A stretch of 64,000 bases of DNA, taken from positions 4,674,001 through 4,738,000 of the forward strand of contig NZ_CP116899.1 of the NCBI RefSeq assembly GCF_030997045.1, written 5' to 3'. The notes beneath the pieces were generated by a model, which worked only from the letters and a program-made list of their open reading frames with translations, had not been told where the DNA came from and ran no database searches. Below, in pieces: positions 35,923 through 43,953 of this stretch; the first letter of the stretch is position 1; the number at the start of each line of letters is the position of its first letter. A program made the position numbers and the translations under genes. This stretch comes from Microbulbifer sp. TB1203 (lineage in GTDB: Bacteria; Pseudomonadota; Gammaproteobacteria; Pseudomonadales; Cellvibrionaceae).

Positions 35923-38835
35923 TTACGCCGATTTTTTCAGGACCAGCTTTTCTCCGCTGTACTCCACTGCCTCCGCCGGCTCGGCGTCGAAGTCCGCCGC
36001 GCTCTGGCCTTCGGTGATCCAGCGGACTTTGATCTGCCGCTTTTCCGCCATGCCCTTGAAGCTGCCGATGCGCTCGCCGATGGTCAGGGTGCCAGTGGCG
36101 TCGTCGTAGCTGAGAGGGATGCGGGACCACTGGCCGTTTTCATAGCCGTAGCTCTTGCCGTCGTCCTCGTAGATCTCGAAGCTGCCGTCCGCACCGGTGT
36201 ACACGTTGAGGGTGAGCGGTGCATTCAGGCTTTCGCCGGTGTGCTGGATCGCGGGGCCGGTGGGGATGATGGAGCCGGCTTTCACGAACAGCGGCATACG
36301 CGCATAGGGGGCCTCGGCGTCGATGCTCTGGCCACCGCGGTATTTTTTGCCGCTGTAGAAGTCATACCAGTCGCTGCTCGCGGGCAGGTAGACATCGCGG
36401 CTGCGCGCGCCGAATTCATATACCGGGTTCACCAGCAGTGCCGGGCCGAACAGGTACTGGGTGTTGATATCGCGCACCTTGGGATCGTCGAAGTCCATCG
36501 GCAGGCCGCGCATCATGGTGCCGTCCTTGTGGTGGGCATCGCCGGCCAGGGTGTAGATGTAGGGCATCAGGCGATAGCGCAGCTGGGTGTACCAGACCAT
36601 GCTCTCGTAGGTCTCGCTGCCCTCATCGGCGACATTGTAGATTTCCCGGTAGGGATTCTGGCCGTGGGCACGGAACAGCGGGGTGAAGGCGCCGAACTGG
36701 AACCAGCGCAGGTTGAGTTCCTGCCACTCCTGCTGTTCGCTCTCCGCCATTTCGCTGTAGTGGCCGACGGTGACGCTGCCGTTTTGGCGGAAGCGGTCTT
36801 CGGGGGTGAAGCCGCCGATATCGAAGGTCCAGTAGGGCATGCCCGCCATGCCGACACCCACGCCCGCGGCGATCTGTTCCTTCAGGTTGGACCAGCGGGA
36901 GACCACGTCGCCGCTCCAGATCGCCGAGCCGGTGCGCTGGATGCCGCCGAAGCCGGAACGGGTGAGAATAAAGCTGCGCTTGTGGCCGTCGGTTTCGCGT
37001 TCGCCCTGGTACACGCTCTCCGCGTGGGGCAGCGCGTAGGCGTTGAAGACCTCGGCACCGGTGCCCCGGGCGTTGGGGGTGATCAGGTCCTTGCGGTGTT
37101 CGAAGTTGAGGTTGGAGTGGATATCCGGCTCCACCGCATCCAGCCACCAGGCGTCGAAACCGAGAGTGTTGAGTTTGTCCCGGATCTGGCCCCAGTAGAT
37201 TTCCCGGCACTCGGGGTTGTAGGCATCGTAGAAGCTGTTCAGGTAACCGGAACCGATCCAGTCGAGGTTTTCTTCCTCGATGTTCTTGTTGAACATGCAG
37301 CCCTTGGCATTGAGCGCCTTGTAGTGCTCGGTGGTGGGGTAGAACTTGGGCCATACGGAAATCATGATATTGGCGTTCAGCTCGTGGACACGGTCGACCA
37401 TGCCTTTCGGATCGGGGAAGTGCGCCTTGTCGAAATCGTGGCTGCCCCAGGCGTCCTCCGGCCAGTAGGACCAGTCGAGTACGATATTGTCGATGGGGAT
37501 TTTGCGCTCGCGGTATTCCTCCAGCGCTCCCAGCAGTTCATCCTGGGACTTGTAGCGCTCGCGGCTCTGCCAGAAACCGAAGGCCCATTTGGGCAGCATG
37601 GTGGCCTTGCCGGTCAGTTCGCGATAGCCGGAGATCACGTCGTCCTTGCTGTCGCCGGCGACAAAGTAGTAATCCACCGCCTTGCCGGTATCGGAGGCGA
37701 ATGACAGCCGCTGCTTTTCCGCCGCCGGCAGGGGGGCGTGCTGCAGCAGGCGGAAGTAGCCGCCCCCGGGGGTCCAGTCCAGGCTCAATGGATATTTTGT
37801 GTTTGCCTGCAGGTCCACTTCGGCATTGTGGTACCAGGGATTCCAGTTCATCCGCCAGCGGTCCAGCAGCAGCTCGCCGTTCAGGGACAGCTTGGCGTAG
37901 CCGCTGGAGTACATTTTGAATTCGTGCTCGCCGCTGGTTTTCGGCGAGATGCTGCCCTCCCACTCTATGCGCAAGTTTTTCGCCTCTGCCACTTCTTCCG
38001 GCAGCGGTACTTCACGCACGCTGGCGTGAGACAGGAACTGGTAATCGAGGTCCGCTACCACCTGTTCCATTTTCAGCTCGTCGCCGTCGTAGTAGCGCGC
38101 GGTGAGGCCGCCCTTGTTGCCCTTGGCATCGTAGAGTTCGAAGGCGGCGGACAGCGGCTGCGGCGGCTTCGGATCGCCCAGGCGGGAGATACCGTTGTTG
38201 TTCCACAGCAGGCCGTAGTTGCGACTGGAAACCAGGTAGGGAATGGTGATTTCCAGGTTGTAAGTGGTCAGCTCGATATTTTTGCCGGCGTAGTTCACGT
38301 GGCCGTCCTGCTGCTGGCCCAGGCCGTAGAAGGCTTCATCGGGCAGCGGTTGGAACTGCTGGCGGAACGAATAGGAATCCGCATCCACCGCACCGGGATC
38401 ACCCTGCACCGGGGCCAGGCTGCGCTCCGCCTCGGCGAGCAGCACTTCGCCCTGTGCGTCTTTGAACTGTACCGCGCCATTCGCCAGGGAGACCTCCGCG
38501 GAAATTTCTTCCGTCTTGATCACCAGGCGGTCGTCGCGCTGCGCTACGGAGAATGCCGTTTTCTGCGGCTCGGCGATCACCATCAGGTTATCGGGCAGAT
38601 TGGCAAAACTCGTCTGCGGTGTAGCGGTTACGCGGATGATGTCGTCGTCGATCACCTGCAGGCGCACCCGCTTGAATTCGCCATCCGCCAGCTCGACTAC
38701 CGCGCCATCGGCGGTCTGTTGCCAATTCTTTGCCGTCGTACTTTCTGTTTCCTTTGGCGTGCCGTCGCAGGCGTAGAGCCAGGGGAACAGAGCGAGGGCC
38801 AAGAGCGGCCGTGTGCTCATTTTGGGTTTTTGCAT
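35923..38835 (-). CDS. GH31 alpha-xylosidase with PA14 domain, lipoprotein
   Basis: A 970-residue GH31 enzyme. The signal ends in a lipobox WLYAC, so it is membrane-anchored in the periplasm. After an N-terminal beta-sandwich, a PA14 insertion lies around residues 240-380 (KTSGEHEFKMYSSGYAKLSL), then the TIM barrel. The nucleophile Asp566 is in WLDAVEPD and the acid/base Asp643 in WSGDVVSRW. This domain layout matches the Cellvibrio japonicus xyloglucan alpha-xylosidase, which also carries PA14. It would remove alpha-1,6-xylose from the non-reducing end of xyloglucan oligosaccharides. The ATG follows ACGGAGAG. Confidence 0.92.
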   Translation of the reverse strand: MQKPKMSTRPLLALALFPWLYACDGTPKETESTTAKNWQQTADGAVVELADGEFKRVRLQVIDDDIIRVTATPQTSFANLPDNLMVIAEPQKTAFSVAQRDDRLVIKTEEISAEVSLANGAVQFKDAQGEVLLAEAERSLAPVQGDPGAVDADSYSFRQQFQPLPDEAFYGLGQQQDGHVNYAGKNIELTTYNLEITIPYLVSSRNYGLLWNNNGISRLGDPKPPQPLSAAFELYDAKGNKGGLTARYYDGDELKMEQVVADLDYQFLSHASVREVPLPEEVAEAKNLRIEWEGSISPKTSGEHEFKMYSSGYAKLSLNGELLLDRWRMNWNPWYHNAEVDLQANTKYPLSLDWTPGGGYFRLLQHAPLPAAEKQRLSFASDTGKAVDYYFVAGDSKDDVISGYRELTGKATMLPKWAFGFWQSRERYKSQDELLGALEEYRERKIPIDNIVLDWSYWPEDAWGSHDFDKAHFPDPKGMVDRVHELNANIMISVWPKFYPTTEHYKALNAKGCMFNKNIEEENLDWIGSGYLNSFYDAYNPECREIYWGQIRDKLNTLGFDAWWLDAVEPDIHSNLNFEHRKDLITPNARGTGAEVFNAYALPHAESVYQGERETDGHKRSFILTRSGFGGIQRTGSAIWSGDVVSRWSNLKEQIAAGVGVGMAGMPYWTFDIGGFTPEDRFRQNGSVTVGHYSEMAESEQQEWQELNLRWFQFGAFTPLFRAHGQNPYREIYNVADEGSETYESMVWYTQLRYRLMPYIYTLAGDAHHKDGTMMRGLPMDFDDPKVRDINTQYLFGPALLVNPVYEFGARSRDVYLPASSDWYDFYSGKKYRGGQSIDAEAPYARMPLFVKAGSIIPTGPAIQHTGESLNAPLTLNVYTGADGSFEIYEDDGKSYGYENGQWSRIPLSYDDATGTLTIGERIGSFKGMAEKRQIKVRWITEGQSAADFDAEPAEAVEYSGEKLVLKKSA

Positions 38836-38903
38836 GGTTCTCTCCGTATCTAATTTTAAGTTGTTATCGAATCTGTTCTATCACGTAATTTTTGTATGGG
38901 GTA

Positions 38904-39075
38904 TCTCTTGTAGGATGGGCAAAGGAGCGGAGCGACCTGCCCATCAACTGCACTTGACGGGCACGCTGCGCTTGGACTCGCGCCGTCCATGGCGCTCGCC
39001 CTTCGGGCGCCTTCGGCGTCCAAATCGGCAATCCTGCCGATTTGTGCTCATCCTACGGTGTATCCCCTGTAGGAG
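38904..39075. repeat. REP-like GC-rich repeat between GH31 and GH35
   Basis: Left part GTAGGATGGGCAAAGGAGCG pairs in part with CTCATCCTAC near 39050; inner hairpins such as CGAAGGGCGAGCGCC are visible. The GTAGGATGGG opening also begins other dispersed repeats in marine gammaproteobacteria. No gene is present. Confidence 0.55.
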
Positions 39076-39082
39076 CCTCACA

Positions 39083-40756
39083 TCAATTTGTTTTATAAGT
39101 CGCCAGCTTGACCTTTAATACATGCGGCTTGCTGGTGAAATTCAGTCCCCAGTCGGTCTGGTCGCCGTTCCAGACTCGCTCGAAAACCCATTTGCCATTT
39201 TCGAAATGGCCTTCCTCCACCCGCGCCATCGTAAACTGCTCGCCGTCCAGTTCCCGAGAGGGGGAAAAGGTCACCCGTGCGCGGAAGGCGGTTACCAGGT
39301 ATTCGTTTTCGTTCAGTTCCGCGATTACGGCACCGCCGGAGGAGGGGGTGTTGCCCTTGGGCGGATCTATCCAGAACATGGGGCGGCCGTAGGTGACCTC
39401 GGCTGTCCAGTCCCCCAGATCCAGGCGCTGGGTGTAGGCTTCGCCGTTATTGTCCCCGTCTTCGCCCTCGGTGACCTCGGCATTCCACAGCTTTTTGTCC
39501 TTGTGGGTATCCACCGGCTCAGATACGCCCCAGGTGGGCTGCCGGAAGCTGATCTCTGCCCACTCCCGCGCCATGGGCGCGAAGAGCCCGTACAGCTCGG
39601 AGAAATGGGCGATGGTCTCGTCGTCCATCTTCGCCGCGCCCAGCGGGTGGTTGAAATAATCGGTGTAGTCCATGCCGAAGGGCGCGAATCCGAGCGCGCC
39701 GTGCCCCAGGGCGGTGAAGAAGTAGCGGGCGTAGGGCTGGTCGTTGCCGATCTCGGCGATATACAGCGGATTGTCCGCGCGGCTGTACAGGTCCATCACC
39801 CGGGCCACGGTCTTGTGGTCGCGGAAATAGATATCGGGGGAGATCATGTCGATATTGGGCGCCGCGGACTTCCAGATATGCAGCACATTGTCGGTGGCGC
39901 CGCCACTGGAGTAGTTCCCCGGCTTGCCCGGACTGAACGGATTGCGCAGGGCCACGTTCACGTACATGGGCAGGGGATAGACCGCCTTGCCCGCCTCGGC
40001 AATTTCGTCCACGTAACGGGCGATATGCCAGGCGTGGAAGAATTCGTCCGCATCCCGGCCGAAAACGGATTTCCAGTCGCCGGGCTTCTTGTTCACGTCG
40101 GCGAGGAGTTTTTCCGGTACCTGCTTTTGGAACTCCGCCTCTGCGGTGGGGGAGAAATCCCGCGCGGAGCCGTAGGTGCCCACCTCGTTCTCCACCTGCA
40201 CCATGATCACCGTGCGCTGCCGGTCGATCTCCTTCAGGTGCTGCATCAGGGCAACGAAGGCTTTCTTGTCCGCCTCCAGGGTTTCCCGGAAATGCGGCGA
40301 CAGGGAATTCAGGACTTTGCCGTCTTCGGTAATCACCCGGGGGAAGCGCTCGTTGTTCAGCTTGACCCATTCGGGGGCATAGTGCGGGGCATTGTTCTTC
40401 CAGGTGGCGAACCAGAGCAGCACCAGCCGCACATCCCTTTCCCGGGCCTGGTTTACCAGCGTGTCCACGAAGGAGAAGTCGAATTCGCCCTCTTCGGGCT
40501 CCACTTGTTCCCAGGCCACGGGGATGACCAGGGTATTGGCCTTCATTTTTTCCACCACCGGCCAGACGTCGGGCAGTGCCGCGGCGTAGTTGGCGGAGTT
40601 GTTGGTCTGGGCGCCGAGGATCAGGTAGGGGGCGTCATCGACCATCAGGGCGTAGCGGCCGTTGTTATCCACCAGTTGGGGAATAGGTTTTTCAACCTCT
40701 GGTGAAGGGGTACAGGCACTAAGGAAAATTGTCAGAAGTGCCAAGTATTTATTCAT
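39083..40756 (-). CDS. GH35 beta-galactosidase lipoprotein
   Basis: A 557-residue GH35 enzyme. The signal MNKYLALLTIFLSAC ends in a lipobox (LSAC). The acid/base Glu191 is in VQVENEVGTYG and the nucleophile Glu335 in YIAEIGND. The shorter, single-barrel layout with a C-terminal beta domain matches the Cellvibrio-type Bgl35A, which strips galactose from xyloglucan oligosaccharides. It follows the TonB receptor on the same strand, with a terminator-like hairpin between them, and precedes GH31. Product: galactose, exposing xylose for GH31. Confidence 0.9.
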   Translation of the reverse strand: MNKYLALLTIFLSACTPSPEVEKPIPQLVDNNGRYALMVDDAPYLILGAQTNNSANYAAALPDVWPVVEKMKANTLVIPVAWEQVEPEEGEFDFSFVDTLVNQARERDVRLVLLWFATWKNNAPHYAPEWVKLNNERFPRVITEDGKVLNSLSPHFRETLEADKKAFVALMQHLKEIDRQRTVIMVQVENEVGTYGSARDFSPTAEAEFQKQVPEKLLADVNKKPGDWKSVFGRDADEFFHAWHIARYVDEIAEAGKAVYPLPMYVNVALRNPFSPGKPGNYSSGGATDNVLHIWKSAAPNIDMISPDIYFRDHKTVARVMDLYSRADNPLYIAEIGNDQPYARYFFTALGHGALGFAPFGMDYTDYFNHPLGAAKMDDETIAHFSELYGLFAPMAREWAEISFRQPTWGVSEPVDTHKDKKLWNAEVTEGEDGDNNGEAYTQRLDLGDWTAEVTYGRPMFWIDPPKGNTPSSGGAVIAELNENEYLVTAFRARVTFSPSRELDGEQFTMARVEEGHFENGKWVFERVWNGDQTDWGLNFTSKPHVLKVKLATYKTN

Positions 40757-40904
40757 TATTGATTAGCCTCGGTTCCAATAACACATTTGGCATTTAATGA
40801 AGTGGTTATATCTTGCAGATCATCATTACCGGCTCTTGAATAATCGTCTGCGAGTAGGTTTCTATGGCTGCATCAGTTAGCTAAGTGTTCAGTCATTGAG
40901 TATT

Positions 40905-40928
40905 AAAAAGGGGGCTCAAGTGAGCCCC
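40905..40928 (-). terminator. Rho-independent terminator downstream of the TonB receptor
   Basis: GGGGCTCA and TGAGCCCC form a perfect 8-bp stem with a 2-base spacer; on the minus strand it is followed by TTTTTAAT. It lies 19 bp after the receptor stop codon. Confidence 0.85.
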
Positions 40929-40946
40929 ACAAGCGCAATTACACTT

Positions 40947-43889
40947 TTAGAAAGTTACGCGAACACTGGCTGCATAACGTACATCCTGGGAGTAGGTGTA
41001 GGCGTGGCGCATGCCGATATCCCCCTGGTCCATCAGACCGACAGTGTCTTCCTTGGTGATGTTGGCCGCCTCGAAGTTGACCGAGACGTTGTCGGTGATG
41101 TCGTAGCCCAAGGAGAGGTCCAACTGGCCGTAGTCATCGTTGTAGATAGGCAGGCGCCAGTTCTCATTTCCGTGGTTCCAGCCATTGGGACCGACCGCCA
41201 CTAGGTACTCGCTGCGCCAGTTCCAGGCCAAGCGGGCGTAGAGGCCGTTTTTCTCGTACATGCCCACCAGGTTGTAAGCATGCTTGGAGAGCCCCTCGAA
41301 GGGCAGGTCACCGTAAGTGGAACCGTCGGTATTGAGAGGCTCCACTTCGTCCGGTACATCGGTGCTGCTGTCGATGTAGGTGTAGTTGGCCTGCACCCCG
41401 AAGCCGTTCCAAGGTTCCGGCAGGAAGTCAAAGAACTTGGTGAAGCCCACTTCCGCACCTTGGATATCGGCGGTGCCGACGTTACCTTTCCAGCTGCTGA
41501 CGACGTCGAAGCCCTCGATGCTGGTATTTTCGGTTACCGTACGGAAGAAGTCGGATACATCCTTGTAGAACAGGTTCAGGTGCGCCATACCGCCGTTGTC
41601 GTCGAAGTACCACTCGGCGGACAGGTCGTACTGGTTGGCCTTCATCGGCTCTAGGAAGGGGTTTCCATCGGAGCTGAGCGAGAAGAAGATCATACTTGGA
41701 TCAAACCCGGACGCATCTGTGGGTGGTGTTATCCCTTCCTTCCAGTCTGCCGACAAGCTCATCAGTGCTCTCATATCGCTAAATGCGGGGCGCCAGATGG
41801 CCTTTGACGCGGCGAAGCGAAGTAGCAGGTCGTCGGTGGCGTGTAGACGCAAGTTCAGGCTGGGTAGTACGTGGCTGTATTTGTTCTCTGCGTCGTAGGC
41901 AAGCTCGTCCTGATAATAGGGGCGCTCACTGCTACCCGGTACCTCAAAGGTCGGAAAGCTCAGCTGGCCATGGGCGACGTTTTCCGTGCGTACATAGCGT
42001 ACTCCCAGGTTGCCGTCCACGGGCATGGCAAGGTCGTCGAAGGCAAAATTCACCTTCGCGTAAATGGCCTGGGTGGTCTCATCCTGGGTATTGATATTGC
42101 CCGCCGAGTTTAAATCCAGCGCGTCCCAGTTGACTGCAGCGGCGCCGCCGGGTGTGTTGGCGACGATGCTGTCGGTGGTTGCGCGGAAGTCGCGCAGCAG
42201 GCTGGGGTTTATCATGTAGGCGGAGCCTGGAACATTCACGTCGCCGCGCTGGAAGTCGCCGTAGGAGAAGGCCACGAGATTCGATGGATCGCTGATTGTT
42301 GGGAGGTCAGCGGTAGTCGCTACCAGCCCCTCCGGGGTATCGTAATCTCCATCCAGGTGATACCAACCCGCCATCCACGGCTGGTAGCGCGCAGCCCAGC
42401 TGAAACCCTCGCGATTGTCGCTGGACTTTTCGCTGAAGCGGGCACCGGCCTGCACCGAGCGCACTATGCTGTTTTCGAAATCGTATTCCAGATCCAGACG
42501 TACGGCCTTGGATTCGGCTTCATTGTCGAACGGCTGCGACTGCATTTGACCGTAGCTGTAGTTGGTAAAATCACTCAGGAAGTCGTCATCCACGTAAATG
42601 GATGGGGCGCCGCCCAGGTTGTCCACGCGGAGGGTATCCGGATAGGTCACCAGCCCAATAAGATAGTTCTCAGTTTCCGTAGTGGACTTGACGTATTGCA
42701 GGTCAGTATTCACGGAGAGACGCTCTGTCGCCTGCCATTTGACGCCGAGGGCGAAATCGCTAGTGTCCGAAGTGTTGTCGGAAGAGTAGGTGCTGGTACC
42801 GAAGGGCACGCCGTTGCCCTGAGCGGTAGTCAGAGTACCGGATTTCATCACGCCACTGCTGTCGTAGGTCCAGTCGTCCGCGCCCTTGCTGGGCAGGAAG
42901 GAACCAAGGCCGCCACCAACGTCGGTGAAGAAGCCTGCTTCGTCCCAGCGCCGTTTATGCTTGGAATGAAAGGCTGTGAAGTAGGCCTCGGTATCATCGT
43001 TTGGAGCCCACTGCAGGGCCAGGTACTGGCCGTCGCGCTCACTCTGGTAGTCGTTCCGGCGCCAGTCCACACCGCGCGGCACCCAAACGGTTTTACCTTC
43101 CTCAATGTCATCTCGAGGTTGATAGGCGCGAGTGTAGATATTATCGGCGCGGCTGGAAAGGTCTGAGGAGGATACATCCACTAGCAAGCCGAATTCGCCA
43201 AGATTGGTTTCCCAGCGGTTGCTATAGAGAGCCGAATATTCGCCGTTAGTCTCTTCGATCTGATCGCCGTAGTTACCCTTAATAGTGGCGCTCATCAATT
43301 GGCCGTCACTGTCAAAAGGCATGCGGGTGCGCAGGTTGACCACGCCGCCCAGGCCGCCTTCGATCATATCCGCGGTGGGGCTCTTGTAGGTGTCCACCCC
43401 AGACATGAGTTCCGCCGGCACGTCATCGAAGCTGAGGGTGCGGCCGCCATTGGCGGAGAAGACTTCACGGCCATTCAGTTCCGCGCGTACCTGGCTGAGG
43501 CCGCGAATGGCCACACCTGAACCCTCGCCGGCGAAGTGTTCCGGGTCACCCATATTGTCGTAACGGGTCACCGTGATGCCAGGTACCCGCTGCAGGGCCT
43601 CAGAGATACTGCGGTCCGGCAGCTTGCCGATATCGGTGGCGACGATCGAATCCACGATCTGGCTTGCGTCGCGCTTGAGGTCCTGGGCGGACCTGATGCT
43701 CGCCCGCTGCCCGGTAACCACCACCTCTTCCAGGGTCGCATCGTATTCTGCTTCGTCCGCTTCGCTGTCCTGCGCGAAGGCTGGCATGGCCGCACCCATC
43801 GCCAGCAGGGAGGCCCCTGATGCGAGACGGATGTAGTGCGGCAGTTTCTTTCTGGTAAATGTGCTGGTGCGTTTATTGTTATCGGTCAT
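40947..43889 (-). CDS. TonB-dependent receptor (Caulobacter type)
   Basis: A 980-residue outer-membrane receptor. Signal peptide to AMPAFAQ, TonB box in LEEVVVTGQ, plug domain (VATDIGKLPDRSISEALQRV then PGITVTRYDN and a GVAIRGLSQVR segment), then the beta-barrel ending in the terminal Phe of VRVTF. The ATG at 43887-43889 is preceded by ACAGGAGAG; an in-frame TTG six codons upstream is unlikely. The Caulobacter-type subfamily (TIGR01782) carries oligosaccharides in aquatic bacteria. Its location between GH95 and GH35 points to xyloglucan oligosaccharides as cargo. It is followed by a terminator, so it is likely highly and separately transcribed. Confidence 0.92.
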   Translation of the reverse strand: MTDNNKRTSTFTRKKLPHYIRLASGASLLAMGAAMPAFAQDSEADEAEYDATLEEVVVTGQRASIRSAQDLKRDASQIVDSIVATDIGKLPDRSISEALQRVPGITVTRYDNMGDPEHFAGEGSGVAIRGLSQVRAELNGREVFSANGGRTLSFDDVPAELMSGVDTYKSPTADMIEGGLGGVVNLRTRMPFDSDGQLMSATIKGNYGDQIEETNGEYSALYSNRWETNLGEFGLLVDVSSSDLSSRADNIYTRAYQPRDDIEEGKTVWVPRGVDWRRNDYQSERDGQYLALQWAPNDDTEAYFTAFHSKHKRRWDEAGFFTDVGGGLGSFLPSKGADDWTYDSSGVMKSGTLTTAQGNGVPFGTSTYSSDNTSDTSDFALGVKWQATERLSVNTDLQYVKSTTETENYLIGLVTYPDTLRVDNLGGAPSIYVDDDFLSDFTNYSYGQMQSQPFDNEAESKAVRLDLEYDFENSIVRSVQAGARFSEKSSDNREGFSWAARYQPWMAGWYHLDGDYDTPEGLVATTADLPTISDPSNLVAFSYGDFQRGDVNVPGSAYMINPSLLRDFRATTDSIVANTPGGAAAVNWDALDLNSAGNINTQDETTQAIYAKVNFAFDDLAMPVDGNLGVRYVRTENVAHGQLSFPTFEVPGSSERPYYQDELAYDAENKYSHVLPSLNLRLHATDDLLLRFAASKAIWRPAFSDMRALMSLSADWKEGITPPTDASGFDPSMIFFSLSSDGNPFLEPMKANQYDLSAEWYFDDNGGMAHLNLFYKDVSDFFRTVTENTSIEGFDVVSSWKGNVGTADIQGAEVGFTKFFDFLPEPWNGFGVQANYTYIDSSTDVPDEVEPLNTDGSTYGDLPFEGLSKHAYNLVGMYEKNGLYARLAWNWRSEYLVAVGPNGWNHGNENWRLPIYNDDYGQLDLSLGYDITDNVSVNFEAANITKEDTVGLMDQGDIGMRHAYTYSQDVRYAASVRVTF

Positions 43890-43953
43890 TTTATTCTCTC
43901 CTGTCAATCGGTCAATTTATAACCTAAGACACTTTCCATTGCTTCTACTAAAT

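Noticed and set aside
36241..40705. Two long plus-strand frames opposite GH31 and GH35
   Set aside because: Same explanation: mirror frames caused by GC-rich third positions. The minus-strand genes have intact domains and active-site residues.
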